A DNA stretch of 35,378 nucleotides from the NCBI GenBank assembly GCA_019155205.2, contig JAHNZQ020003150.1:361886-397263 (forward strand), given 5' to 3'. Shown piece by piece: positions 19,641-30,910 of this stretch. Under the pieces are notes generated by a model, which worked only from the letters and a program-made list of their open reading frames with translations, did not search any database and was not told the origin of the DNA. The DNA is from Gracilaria vermiculophylla. Its lineage: Eukaryota; Rhodophyta; Florideophyceae; Gracilariales; Gracilariaceae. The translations under genes were made by a program, and so were the position numbers. Within the stretch, counting starts at the first letter, position 1. The number at the start of each line of letters is the position of its first letter.

Positions 19641-20480
19641 AGGACCCGTTTTCCGAGTTCCTAAAGGAGGTTGCCTGCCCGTCGTCGCAACGGAAAACAC
19701 GACGTGACGCACGGATAAGCTACCCTGCGTCGCAGACTACACCGCAAAACGTCCAGGAAACAACACTGTCCATGACGGAGGTAAACGCCACAGAGGCAGA
19801 GAATGGCACCATGAACACCGCGACTTACGCTCTGAAAAACCCGGCGGCGCCGGACACGCTACTCAACCGAGTCTAAAAAAAATTGACAAAGTTGGAGACG
19901 GGAGCCACCACGTGCCAGCCTCCGGAACGGAATAACACGTGAACCACGGAGATGTGGCACCAGGAAGGAGAAGTATTTCGGAAATGGCCCGCGACCTTGC
20001 GGAACCCAGCCGCCACGTCGCCCGTCGCCAACCACTAACTCCCGGAACCAAATCACGACATCCCAGATCCGAGCTGCTTAGGCGTACACGGCGGCCCGCT
20101 CCATGTGGAAACGGCGGCGCTTTCCGAGCCACGGCATGCATCGAAGGGAGGCTTGCAGGCTCGCAATCAGACCAGGATATCGGTAGGTGGATACCAAAAT
20201 CCCGAGAAGGCAAGAAAACCTCGAAACGGAAACCCACAGCTCAGCGCAGAAAGAGGCCACATTACCCAGGCATGTCTGAATGGTTCACATACAGGAGTAG
20301 GTTGTGGAATGAATCATCGGACACTCGTAGAACGAGGAAGAGGTATTGCAGCACCCCATGTGCTGGTACGGGTACGACCTTTCGCCCAACACTGCTGAGG
20401 CGATCCAACATCCCTCACGTTCTCTCTAGGTACGGTCATTCGGCAATGCGGGTACAGGAACTCCAGCGACGCTGGATAAC
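19640..20480 (+). pseudogene. Integrase tail with chromodomain remnant
   Basis: A long polar tail follows the integrase. At about 20368-20425 one frame reads WYGYDLSPNTAEAIQH and then a stop. This matches the core of a chromodomain (W-Y-G-Y, then T-x-E, then H), although the aromatic after Thr is replaced by Ala. Flanking parts fall in other frames, so it is eroded. Chromodomains at the C-terminus of Gypsy integrases target insertion to histone-marked chromatin. The call rests on one short block. Confidence 0.45.
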
Positions 20481-20499
20481 ACCCAACCATGGTGACCTT

Positions 20500-22365
20500 C
20501 TAGTCAATCGGATATCTCAACGCGGAAGCAGTAGCGCTGGTAATTGCCACTGCACCCCGCCTTTAACGTTTTCGGAGAAACCACGAATGGTAGTTTTGTC
20601 CAGATTGCTGGTCACCGATCATCGTGTCTACGAGTATGGTTTTTCGCATCCACATGCGTTCATTTTCGGCGACGCCGTAACCATGTTCGTATCATGGTGG
20701 CCCAGTTCCGGGGCCACCACGCGTGTACAACCCTCAGAAGAAGGGAACAGAAACACTATACGCTTGGGGGAGGGGAACAAAACACATAGTTAATGGAAGA
20801 GACTCCCTTACGGAAGAAATGGATAAGGACTAACCCAACGAATCGTTACTAGGTGCAAATATCCCACTTTGGCGTTTCGTAAGGATTTTTCGCATGATAG
20901 AAAGATCACCGGACGGGTCCTGGGCGCTCATGCCAAAGCCGTGCACGAAATTTGCGATCACGTCCGCCTCGTCGGCACCTATCGTGGAAGCCTCATTTCC
21001 GAAGAGAGAGCCACCGGAATTCCCCGGGAGAGTTGGAGCTGGCAGTGAAACTGGGCTACCCGGAAGAGCCTCAGTTCCTGCTTGCGCCGAAGCCAATGGC
21101 GAGTTCATCACTGGTGCCCCGGGCCCCGGCCCACGCAGGTCAGCTGCGAGCATGGCTCCTTTACCATCCCCTGCGAGGTCACCTCCTCCCGGAGTCTCCG
21201 GTTCGTTATCGATAATTGGGTCGTCTGCATTGCAGGAGCCGTAAAATTGATCGGAAGGAACCTACCCGATCGAGTGTCTATCTATAATAACTCTCGGAGC
21301 CATCGGATACTCCCACGGCTCCTCGCCGCTGATCTCTCGGACTTTCTACTGGCCGAAGTAGATGAGGTCTCCCGCTCGTGCCGTGTTCATTCCCAAGCCT
21401 ATAACAGAAACACCAGTCCCGCCTTCGTGGTGCCCGCTTTATTCCAGCGGTACTTCGCCCCAATGGACTGAGTCGATGAAATCAAGAAGGCCTGCGACTC
21501 CTTTGCATTTGGCTACACCCCCGAGGGGGATCCGCATGTCGAGGTGACGAATGAAAGCCCGTACCCATGGTTAATTGTACCACAGTCGGTACTGTTCGTG
21601 CGTCTCTGCAAGTATTTACGCCGCTGTGCCTACAGCCGATTTGGTAATCACATCCAACCACATTTCTGCATGTGCGCCGTACAAGAGACATGACCCTAGG
21701 TAGGTCAGCACCGGGGAAAGCTCGATGTTGCACCCCCGGGAAGCCCCCATTTGAGCCTACCACGGTGGTTGGAGGACATACCGACCCTGTCGTTCTGTCG
21801 GAGCGATCCGTTCCACTTCTACATTCCGGTACGGTGTAAAATATCCCATTCGAGAGCGTATCTTCCGTTCAAAATGGATTAAGTTCTGCAAGAGAGCTAA
21901 CCGGTACCACTAGGATAAATACTTGAACTTCGCCTGGAGAAACGGTCGAGTCTAGCAAAGGGCCTCCTGCTTCACGATGGGAAAGTAACGCCATGCGAGG
22001 GTTTCTAATTCCGTATGGCGGTCGCAACACCAAATCTCCCCGCGAGAATGGAAAACTCCTACATCAAACTGGAGTTCGTAAGGGATCATTACCTCGAACG
22101 ATGCACCGTTCTGCCATGGGTATGCCCATCCTACCATCATAGCGTGCACCGCAGCTGCAGATTCTCTCCGACCACGTCAAACATGAAGCGTTGGTACCGC
22201 GACGCGGGTCCTCCAGTCCCAGAAAGTTACCACGATGGCGTAAAGAAATCCCGGAAGGACGCCGGCCCCTTCGACATAACGGTACAGAAATTTGGCATTC
22301 TGCACGATGGTAGGATGAAACGACGGTGCAAATCTCTAGTATCGACTCCACTTCCATGACCCACC
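20500..22365. other. Unassigned sequence between two Gypsy relics
   Basis: This region should contain the 3' LTR of the first relic and the 5' LTR and gag of the second, but I recognise neither. At 20880-21230 it is GC-rich and open on both strands. The minus-strand frame (about 21270 to 20830, Pro/Gly/Ala-rich, ending in LSIMRKILTKRQSG) looks most protein-like and could be a gag fragment in opposite orientation. At 22015-22359 a plus-strand frame of 115 codons is Arg/Lys/His-rich without a known motif. Confidence 0.4.
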
Positions 22366-22700
22366 CTGTATATTCATTCTGGTCACGGGCGCCAGACCTG
22401 ATCTGGTCATGGAAAAGCTGTTATCAACTAGAGTTCATCAACGGCTTCAGCAATTGCTCCTACCGAGCCCGTGTGGTAGTTGCCAATCGAGGGCCACTTT
22501 TTATCCTGGGTTCGATCTACCTTTAGGTAAATGTGGGGAATTTGACTTCCAACACGCACTTTATCGTCATCAACCAATTGGTAACAGAATTTATCCTGGA
22601 TACTTTGTTCAATTACCTCCACGTCAAGGCGATCAACTCCCGTTCCGGTATGATTGCTCTCCGTGTGGGCACTTTTGTCACCATCATGGGCAGAGCTTTC
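22366..22700 (+). pseudogene. Second Gypsy protease relic
   Basis: At about 22375 the frame reads FILVTGARPDLVMEKLLS. This is the retropepsin entry block with its catalytic Asp codon missing (LV-TGA instead of LVDTGA). Further on, VINQLVTEFILDTLFNYLHV and SRSGMIALRVGTFVTI at 22564-22692 correspond to the C-terminal part of the protease fold. The lost Asp makes it inactive. Confidence 0.55.
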
Positions 22701-23299
22701 GGCACAAACGAGGAACAGGTATTGAATAACCACTTTCTACAAATTTTTCATCCAATATCGTACGCCTCTTTTACGGTACGGTGCTCCAAAAAACCCACCA
22801 AATGTTTGTCAGAGATTCTTTCGACCGAATCGGATTCTTTGTTGCTCCTAAATGGCTCAGGCCTAATGGAACTTCATCTGACCCCAAAGTTCAGTAGAAT
22901 CGTAAATAAAACCCCAAACGTACCGTTCAAGTTTTTTCTCAAAAACATCATTGACCACTGGATACAATTTCCCAAACTAACCGTTATTGGCTTGGAGCTC
23001 TCTACCCCAGGCGCAATATTTGCCATTTGACCGCAAACGGTCGGCAAGGACAATGATCTTACGATAAAAGATACAGAAACCGATTCCGCATACCGGGAAG
23101 ACCACACGCCCGGTCGAAACGAAAGTGGAAACATTGGACTCGGGAGAGACGCTCCGAGATGCGAAGCTGTCGACCTAGTAGGACCTTTCTGTTCTATGTG
23201 ATCAGACCAGTTGGGCTCGATGAAGAGCAAAAAGCACTGGATTAAGCTCATCCATTATTAAAAGCCAGTCAATCAGGCTCCACACCACGCGGGACCAAG

Positions 23300-24075
23300 C
23301 GCCCGAGGGGTGGAACTCAACGAGGGTGCCCACATGCTTAAAAATGACGTGATAGAACCTCCCATGTCCGAATTGGCCAGCCCACTGGATTCATTTCAGC
23401 GGAATGAAGATACCCGAATGAGATTTTGTGTCGACTTTCAAAAGCCAAATATGGTGATTGTGAAGGACGCATACCCGATACCTCGAATGGACGCTTTCGT
23501 CAACTCACTACGCCATTCCAAAGCATCTGGCATCTTGGATACCCATTGATACCCATTGTGTCTACTGCCAAGTAGATATTCCAGAAGACAATAGACACAA
23601 ATCGACTCCCACGAGCAATGTGGGTCTTACGGAATATAGACGGATGCTGTTTGGTTTTTGTACCGCACCCAATAAGGTCTAGAGAGCTTTGAAAACCAAC
23701 TCCCGAGGATATAGCAGCAATCGGTGTTGGTATGCATTGAAGACGTGGCAATCAAATACCACACTATTAAGGGTCATTTCAACAATGTAGAAAGTGTACT
23801 TAAATTGTTTCAACAATCGAGAAATGGTCTGAAGCTATAGAAATGTATGTTATTTATCAGGAATGTGGAGTGCTTTGGACAAAATATAAGTCACAGTGGA
23901 TTGAAAGTCACGAAAAAGATTATTCGGACGGTACAGAGAGTGGGTATTTCCAAGAATCATAAGCCTGTCCATTCTTTTCCTGCCTTTTCTAACGTATACC
24001 GTCATTTTATCGAGAAATTTGTTAGAAATTCATCTCTTATAAGCAGAAAATTATTGAACGGACAACAGAAATGAT
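23300..24075 (+). pseudogene. Second Gypsy reverse transcriptase relic
   Basis: From 23310: NDVIEPPMSELASPLDSF, RMRFCVDFQKPN, VKDAYPIPRMDAFVNSLRH, then a frame change and further palm blocks. The catalytic box at 23733-23744 reads CIED where the family has Y-x-D-D, so the first catalytic Asp is now Glu. The tail is seen as NVECFGQNISHSGLKV and FSNVYRHFIEKFVRNSS at 23864-24035. Multiple frames and stops; dead. Confidence 0.8.
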
Positions 24076-24680
24076 GCGCTTACCTAGAGGAAGACGATGT
24101 ACATGCTTTTTTGAACCTGACGGCTGTGTCTTTCGCCCCACCGGTGCTAATCGTGCCCTCGTCGGAACTCTCGTACACGATGAGCAGTGATGTATCATTC
24201 GCTTAGTTACGATGCTGCCTCATGCAAGAGCAGGAGGATGGAAGCTAAACACCAATCGGATATTAGAGCAGAGCTCCGACCGCAGCCTAACACAGCTTTT
24301 TCTTATCGAAAAAATAATGCCTCGCAATGGTATGGCGGATGCTGATTCTCAGGCTCTACCTGTACTGAGTTACTTTCATTCTTCAGACGGGCCGTGGTAC
24401 CTAAGAATTGCTTCTCGGCCTCGCGGATGCTTCCATATGACTGTCCGGATTGATATTTTGCTTAACGGAGTTTAACGATGATGTTCAATACCAACCAGGA
24501 ATAAAGCACAATATGGTGGACGCACTGTCTCGCCAGCATCCCGATGGCTTAGGAGAAGAATCCAGGGTAAAATATATCCCATGCTTTACGATACGACTGG
24601 CTGAGAATCATGAAGACCACACGGATATGGAACCCAAGGGGGCTTTTTGGAATGCGGAAAAAGATTACGAAGGTTGAACC
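24076..24680 (+). pseudogene. Second Gypsy RNase H relic
   Basis: RCCLMQEQEDGS, then an IGY block, then CLAMVWRML lie across two frames at 24207-24350. The end of the domain is clear at 24474-24540: FNDDVQYQPGIKHNMVDALS followed by RQHPDG. The early catalytic Asp block is not recognisable. Followed by an acidic linker to 24677. Confidence 0.7.
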
Positions 24681-25847
24681 GGGCCTATGTTGTCAGTTTC
24701 GAAATATCTACAGAACCCCGTAACTAAACAAAACTCTTACGAGAACATATCACTGATTGGTATTGAAAGGATGTGCTTCCACTGGGAGTTTAAAAAAGAA
24801 TCCAGTTTGACTGCGACGGAAAGGGGTACTTGGTGCGTTGATCTCCTCTGGATGGCCTAATTTAAAAACTGATCTCCAAGTAGTTACTGCTGTGTTTATT
24901 TCATGTAGCACATGTTCCTATGTTTTCGGGCCACGGGGATGGTTTGTGAAGGTACTCAATGTTAAAGTGCGAAATCTACTGGAACCTTATGGCACATGAG
25001 CATTACTGCTTTGTGGCTAACTGCGCCTCTTGGGTCCAGACGCGAGGTGCAGTGTACAAGCAACGGAAATACTTAGCTATGTCTCTTGCCGCAGATCAAA
25101 TTCAGGTAATAGCTATTGGACCACACGGACCATTACCCGAGACCCCCAAGAGTAGTAAACATTTTCGTTTAATCACAGGCAGGTCCTACAAGCTGGCCAG
25201 AGCCATGTCCTTGCAGAGCGCAACCTTGACCGTCCTAGAGGGGGCATTCCGAAGCAACTGGGTCCATCTATATGATGCACTCCTCACCTCCTCACGGAAA
25301 ATGGATCCAGCCTGGCCTCCAAGTTCTTTTAATCTATTTGTGACCTGTGAGGTTTGAAGAATTTCTTCACGATCGCGTTTCATCCCCAGACAAAAGGCCA
25401 AGTGGAATGATTCAACAAAACCTCAGTTACAAGCCTGCGACACTACGTAGGGGAGTACCAAAACTCTCATCCGAATTTTCTCAACACTTCAAGTACGCCC
25501 ACACTCTAGACTTCAGTCGTTCTCTAGATATGACGCCCTCTGACCTTGTGTTTTTTTGTCTTTCTCCCTGTACAATTGATACGAATGGCCCGAGGAACGA
25601 GTGGTCAGTGGAAAGTCAAATATCGGCACGGATGAAAAAGTATATTCTTCAACTATCCTGTCAACCCCCCAAAGTTGCAATCGGACGTATAGCAAATGCC
25701 CAAGAGCTGTACCACGCCTACCATGACCGACAGGGGAAGCGTGTAATGTGTTTGGAAACAAAATTCTACGTTCACGCCGATGTCCTTCTAGGTACTGCCA
25801 GAACAGTCCCACAGATGTTCGTGAGGACCAATGGAAAGATGAACTGA
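24681..25847 (+). pseudogene. Second Gypsy integrase relic
   Basis: A frame at 24959-25357 shows NCASWVQTRGAVYKQRKYL, then IAIGPHGPLPE where the first catalytic Asp (I-D-x-x-G-P-L-P in the family) has become Gly, then KLARAMSLQSATL. The second Asp block is lost. At about 25391-25480 one frame reads KGQVE, stop, FNKTSVTSLRHYVGEYQNS, keeping the catalytic Glu. MTPSDLVFF at 25531-25557 and a Lys/Arg-rich end follow to 25845. Non-functional. Confidence 0.7.
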
Positions 25848-26335
25848 GTAAGCCAAAACTACTGCAGAAGTCAAAAAGCTCGTTTCAAGTGTTGCATTGT
25901 GACGGAGTCACAGTAAAAATCAGGGAATGAGCGCTTGCTAATACAATTCCGGATCATCGAGTCATGAAGGCTCCTCGTTCGTCAGTGGTGAACGTGCCAT
26001 CACAAAGCCTGTCGGCTGAAACTGCGGACATGAGAGACCCGTGTGAGGAGCAGGCCTAATAGAAAAAGACAACAGTCTCCAACGGAAGCCCAAAACCGTT
26101 CCAGCGGAAGTACTGACTATCTTGGGGACATATATCTTACCCATAGAATCCGCTACAGCCTACGATGATACGGACACGATGCCATACCACATTATAAAGA
26201 CCCTCTGTGGCATGTTTCACACAAAGTCTTCCTAAAGCTTGGTGCTATCGCTAGCAACACCCACCAGTTGGAGGAATCGATGTCCTCCTGGATATGCCAC
26301 GCTAAGGAGGGTGGAAGGGGTAGTGTTCGCGAGTA

Positions 26336-26479
26336 AGACTGCAGGAAAATCAAAAGGAAGGAAGACTACAGAAAAGAGAAGGAAAGATCAGAAACTTAAG
26401 AAGAAATAAAAGTGGAACACAGAAGAAAGGGGAAGAAGACGAAGACGTTTTTCCCAAGAAAGAAAGAAAAGGAAGATAA
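26336..26479 (+). other. Purine-rich tract
   Basis: About 140 bp composed largely of A and G (for example GAAAAGAGAAGGAAAG). In LTR retrotransposons a polypurine tract primes plus-strand synthesis just before the 3' LTR. This one is longer than usual and lies between the integrase relic and LTR-like sequence. Confidence 0.5.
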
Positions 26480-26570
26480 TCCCTAATGACAAAGTTTCTA
26501 ACCTAGATCAGAAGGGCTATTTCATGGCCATTAAGCCCCAGACTATGAATGCTATTGACTCAGTCGAACT

Positions 26571-26910
26571 GAACTGTGTTAACATTACTTGTCATTAGAT
26601 TTAACGGTCGTACAACTGTATTTAACGGTTGTTAGTTTGGCTATATAATGGATAAGTCTTTGTAGTTAGAACAAATGGCACACATCTGCCAACCAGCCTG
26701 CTCGTCTGCCTGCTAGACATCTGCCAACCAGCCTGCTCGTCTGCCTGCTAGACATCTGCCACCCAGCCTGCTCGTCTGCCTGCTAGACATCTGCCAACCA
26801 GCCTGCTCGTCTGCCTGCTAGACATCTGCTAAAGTTTACAGCTATTTTAGCTAAGTCTTCTCCAATCATTCTTACAGACCCACTGACAGGAAGCCCATTC
26901 ACACCGCGAG
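26571..26910 (+). promoter_or_regulatory. Candidate LTR with TATA box
   Basis: The sequence begins about TGTTAACATTAC, carries TATATAAT at 26642-26649, then a four-copy 35-bp repeat, and ends near CCCATTCA at about 26908. TG start, TATA, purine tract upstream and length fit an LTR. It could be the 3' LTR of the second Gypsy relic, a solo LTR, or the 5' LTR of the next relic. No second copy is seen in the window. Confidence 0.4.
26682..26830. repeat. Four 35-bp tandem repeats
   Basis: Units start at 26682, 26717, 26752 and 26787, plus a 9-bp partial copy at 26822. They are nearly identical (one A/C change in unit 3). The unit starts ACATCTGCCAACCAGCC and has internal similarity (CTGCC and CCTGCT recur). 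It begins about 35 bp after the TATA box, so it would lie in the transcribed leader. It is directly tandem with no spacers. Confidence 0.95.
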
Positions 26911-29129
26911 GTTCAGCATAAAACCTATTGGAGGGTTAAAATGAAGGTCACGCGGACGTCATGCGGTTATGCGAGGCCTACGTGCCCGCTTGCTCGTGGA
27001 CGTAGCCAAATGGTATTCACGAAGGGGGGGGGGCGGGTGATGCTTAAGATTGGAGCAATGTGAAGTGCTGGCGTTTCCGAAGCAGGGACTATTCGGGGCC
27101 GAAGTATCAAAAGGAGTAGCAGGATCCAAAAGGACCGGATTGTATGTGGCGCGCGGAACCCCCTGTTGATTGTTCCCCTCTAGAGCCATGAGAAGAGGTG
27201 TATATTGTGTGCCCGAACAGTGAGTCCCGCGCTGGAACGAATCCATGGCATTCCAAATGGGTGCATTCATACTAGCTGAATGGCTCAGCTGAAGAATACG
27301 ACTAGTCGGCGCGTCAATTGCGGCAACTATTTCTATAGGACCAGCACGGTTGAATTACTATAAACTCCACTGCTGGAGAATACGCAGAGCTTTTTCGATA
27401 GCCAATTTGTCGGGCATTCCCATGAGGCTCGAGACTAACTCACCACTTAGGTTATAGCCACCGCACCAAGGTAACGACCCACACAGGTGACCAGTAGGCC
27501 TCGGTTCAGAGATAAAGTACGACAGGTGGGAAGAACAGAGCAGCCTGGTAGAGGCAGGCTTATAAGTGGAGTCGGGGCCATAGTAACTAAAACCGGCACC
27601 GCAAGGAATTCATCGTCTCTCGGGGACGGAGGCACCAAGGTGACTTCGACGACAGGGCATTCATCGTCGCCGCCTTCAACGGAATTACGGTTAATCTGAT
27701 GGTCTCTGTGTGATTACATTTGGCTTCAAGTTCTGCGGTCGCGTACAAGGGGTCCGCGACCAGAGTGGATACTCTGCGCTCTTCGTGGGTCATGGCGAGC
27801 AAGTGGTTGGGCAAGCAGAAAACGAGACCGACTGGAGAAAAAGGTACATCGGGAAAGAGATCATTCGGGAAATTGGTACGCTAGATCACTCCTTCTCGGG
27901 CGACATGCAGAATCAATACTGCAACCACTATCACCAATTTCGCTATGGCAACCGACAAGATGGTAGCTGCAAAAGGAGCGTCATTGCAGATAACGATACC
28001 AAATTACGACAAGAACGAACGGCTAGGTACTTCCAAATGCTGTAATATTTCATAAAAGCTGAACCATTCGGGACAGGAGACATATACTGTTCGACAAATG
28101 TCTTCCTCCTAGGAGAAACTTTTGACTGTGCTGTACATATGAATGATTTGCACACTCGTTTGTCCGTTTCTCAGCCGTGTCTCGTCACCTATGTCTGCAA
28201 CCTAGCGCTCTCGATCCAAAAACCATCCAATGTGCAACGGACGGTCAAGGCAGATCATCTGGGGCATAGTGCTGTAGATCATGTTCAATGGACCTACATG
28301 GTGCAATATCGGAACCAGTCAGCGCAAAGCCTCCTATTCGTGAACACCACAGATGCTCGCCCACTCTGTCGGTAGCATCGAGATAATCACTGTGAAAAAA
28401 GGGAGTTAGCCCCGTTTGGCATTAAACGCAGCGAACCGAGCAGGAATCCACCGACCAACTGGTATCGCTAATGGAGCCCGTTTGTTTTACCATGTGCGCA
28501 AGACGTTTACATTCCCATCCCTAAAAAGTCACGAAAACCTAAACGGTAGAGTAAGGGAAAACCTGTACTATGTGGCTCATGTTTGTGGAGATAGGCAAGT
28601 CAACTTTGGAGGAAAACACCACTTGGTTCACGTTAAAAAGGTCACATCAGTAGAGACCGTGAGATTGAAAAAGTTCATGAAAACTGATATCTGGGTGCGG
28701 CACGGAATACACCCCAAAAGACAATGAAGCCGGAGCGGTCCCCTGCGCAATAATAGTCGGAGTCAGGAGGACGTAGTCGTCAACATGAGGGACGTGACCA
28801 GTAGAAACACATAGAGTACCAAATGGATTGATGTTAAACAAAAACTGACTCATCGCCCTGCGCTGCGCACCCTAAATGGAGACCGTGATACAGCGGCTGG
28901 CCTCTGACTTGAATTCAAATCTAAACTGGCGTAATTTACGACACAAAAAAAACGCATTTCTCACCGAAGTTCAAGCCGTAGAAGTCTTTCAAGAAGACCG
29001 ACAACCTTATAAAAACCGAATTTGGTATCGTTTAGATATCGGGATATGATGAGCTTCTGAAGCATTGTGTCATGTTGGTCACCTACACGGGTAATGGTGG
29101 TCGCCAAAGCTGGTGTGGCCCTCTGGCTA
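26911..29129. other. Decayed sequence, probably retroelement
   Basis: Only short frames occur. The plus-strand frame 28416-28727 (around LFYHVRKTFTFPSLKS and YYVAHVCGDRQVNFGGKHHL) and the frame at 27710-28045 look protein-like but match no family I know. Position before an integrase relic suggests gag/pol debris. Minus-strand frames at 26959-27270 and 27447-27638 are weak. Confidence 0.4.
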
Positions 29130-29640
29130 CTATCTGGTTTCATTTTCAATGGGCTTAAATCAGCTTTGAAGTCAATTTGTTCGTCAGTTTCTGCCTGCAC
29201 TGTATCTGTACGGAGACAGGAGAGATAGTACCGTATTCTCTCCATTACGCCAAGCACGTTTCAAAATCATACAAGTTCCTCCGTTTTGCTTTCAATTTCA
29301 AATCGGACGGGAGAAATGAATCAACTTATGCGCTCGTCTACACGGATGATCATAGTGGGTTCGAGTGACTAAGAACTACCAATGACACAATTGCCGACAC
29401 TTTGGCTGGAGTCCTCATCGAATGATTACCCAGCTTCGGCGTCTCTCAAAAATGGATTTAAGACAACTACTCACATTTAAAGAATGCTTCAGTTTGCGTT
29501 TTTCGCCGAAAACATCGATGCAACGCACCAATCCAACCCCGTTTACTGAAACTGGACGATTTGTACAGTCGAAATGAATTCTTGCCAGATCTCCTACACG
29601 ACACGCACAATACTAGCCAAGTATTATCTGCCAAAACGGT
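29130..29640 (+). pseudogene. Third integrase relic
   Basis: The block YALVYTDDHSGFE at 29327-29365 is the typical first part of an integrase core. In the same frame after a stop come TIADTLAGVLIE, LPSFGVSQKWI, then a stop and DNYSHLKNASV. This corresponds to the second catalytic Asp region (Ser-Asp-Asn-x-x-x-x-x-K-N in relatives) at about 29450-29495. A Glu block is not visible. It differs from both Gypsy integrases and from the Copia-order integrase, so it is a third family. The Tc1 relic begins about 120 bp downstream. Confidence 0.6.
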
Positions 29641-29756
29641 ACTACCCTTGAATCATACCGGTCGTTCTGTCCGTTATCAACAACACGGGCCTCCATCGTC
29701 TTGAGACTCGTTGTCTCCTTACATTATTCATGGGTCCTCCACAAAACACACAGCTA

Positions 29757-29861
29757 CAGTGCGTTTCAAAATCATGTCACGCCTAAAAAACGCGCTAAAG
29801 TAGTACTGTGGTGCGCCTTTTTCAGAACATATAGGTAAAAACCGTTTCATAATCATAACAC
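29757..29861 (+). repeat. Left IR/DR end of Tc1 relic
   Basis: Outer copy 29757-29782 and inner copy 29842-29861 (CCGTTTCATAATCATAACAC) share the TTTCAnAATCAT core about 90 bp apart. They are presumed transposase-binding sites. Confidence 0.75.
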
Positions 29862-29883
29862 TAAATCATCAACATCCATCGTT

Positions 29884-30879
29884 ATGGATCGACGTTCACG
29901 TCTTTCTCGCTCCAAAAAGCTTGATATCATACAACTAAAAGCTTAGAGAAAATTGTATGTCAAAAGTAGCCGACTTTTAAAACGTTATCCAGTCACAACT
30001 TCCCGTATCCGAGAAAATCCAGCAACCTGTAGAACAAAAACACTTACAAGGCGTTCACACTTTTCCAGTCCTGCAGATAAACGAGTTAGAAAACGGAAAC
30101 TATGTCAAAGAATAGTTTCATGCAAAAAAATAGCAAAACCTCTAAACCTCAATGTTTCTAAATCAATAATTTGACAAATAATCATTAAAAAAATTGTTCA
30201 AGTATAAACAAAATGATTAACACATTCCATTTAGAAAATAACCATAAGCAAAAAAGCAATATATTTGTATGCAAACATAGCGTATTAGACAAATCAATGG
30301 GATACAGTTATTTTTTCTGATGAATAAATATTCAACTTGGATGTTACAAATTATTATAAATTTTATTGACATGATATATGAAACAAACGCTTCGCATTTC
30401 GGACATGAAACTCTAGAGGCTGTTTTATAATGTTCCGGGCTGGCATATTAGAATATTAGAAAGCAGATATTGCATTTATTCACACACATATAGATTTTGC
30501 ATGCTATCAAAAAGTTGTTTGTAGCTATAGGCCAGCTTGTAGATATTTTGTACACGGAAGAAGTTTTGTTTTCCAGCGAGATAATTAACCGGTGTAAAAA
30601 TCTATAGTAGTGACAGATTGGCTATAAAAAGGACGTATTACGGTAATGGATTGGCCAGCACGCTCCCCAGACGTGAACCCCATTAAAAATCGATGACAGT
30701 TCTTATCAAGAACGGTTCATGGCCACGGAAGGCATTTTAGCGCAGTTTTTGATTTGAAAAACTGTTTTAAGAGTTTCTTTGACAATACATCTATTTTTGC
30801 AAATGATGACTACATCACTTTGATACCCAAACGCTGTATTTTCGTTATTAAGCAAAAATATGGAAAAACTAGGTACTGA
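29884..30879 (+). pseudogene. Tc1-type DD34E transposase relic
   Basis: From ATG 29884 to TGA 30877-30879 a single frame of 331 codons, normal for the family, can be followed despite several stops. The N-terminal paired helix-turn-helix is visible (RLSRSKKLDIIQLKA, later SCKKIAKPLNLNVSKS). Catalytic Asp 1 is in IFSDE at 30319-30321. Asp 2 is in FVFQRDN at 30580-30582. The signature DWPARSPDVNPI follows, where the third acidic residue 34 residues after Asp 2 is Lys (AAA at 30685-30687). The end IPKRCIFVIKQKYGKTRY is typical. The enzyme would cut and paste the element at TA sites. Stops and E-to-K abolish it. Confidence 0.9.
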
Positions 30880-30910
30880 GTCGCCAAAAGAGACTTAAAA
30901 TTCACAAAGT

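Larger units (their letters stand above)
12150..20500 (+). mobile_element. Ty3/Gypsy chromovirus-type retrotransposon relic
   Basis: On the plus strand the order is gag (with zinc-knuckle remnant), protease, reverse transcriptase, RNase H, integrase, chromodomain remnant. This is the canonical Ty3/Gypsy order of the chromovirus branch. Every domain is inactivated by stops or lost catalytic residues. Two foreign-looking segments interrupt it: a TATA-containing block at about 14525-15050 between gag and protease, and about 540 bp flanked by AGTAC at 16302-16847 inside the reverse transcriptase. LTR boundaries are not resolved. Confidence 0.85.
22366..25850 (+). mobile_element. Second Ty3/Gypsy retrotransposon relic
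   Basis: Protease, reverse transcriptase, RNase H and integrase relics follow in canonical Gypsy order on the plus strand. The element is more eroded than the first and differs in sequence, so it is a different family, not a duplicate. Frames change often. A purine-rich tract at 26336-26479 and LTR-like sequence at about 26571-26910 probably belong to its 3' end. Confidence 0.8.

Noticed and set aside
26682..26830. CRISPR array
   Set aside because: The 35-bp units are directly adjacent with no unique spacers, in a eukaryotic retroelement context.
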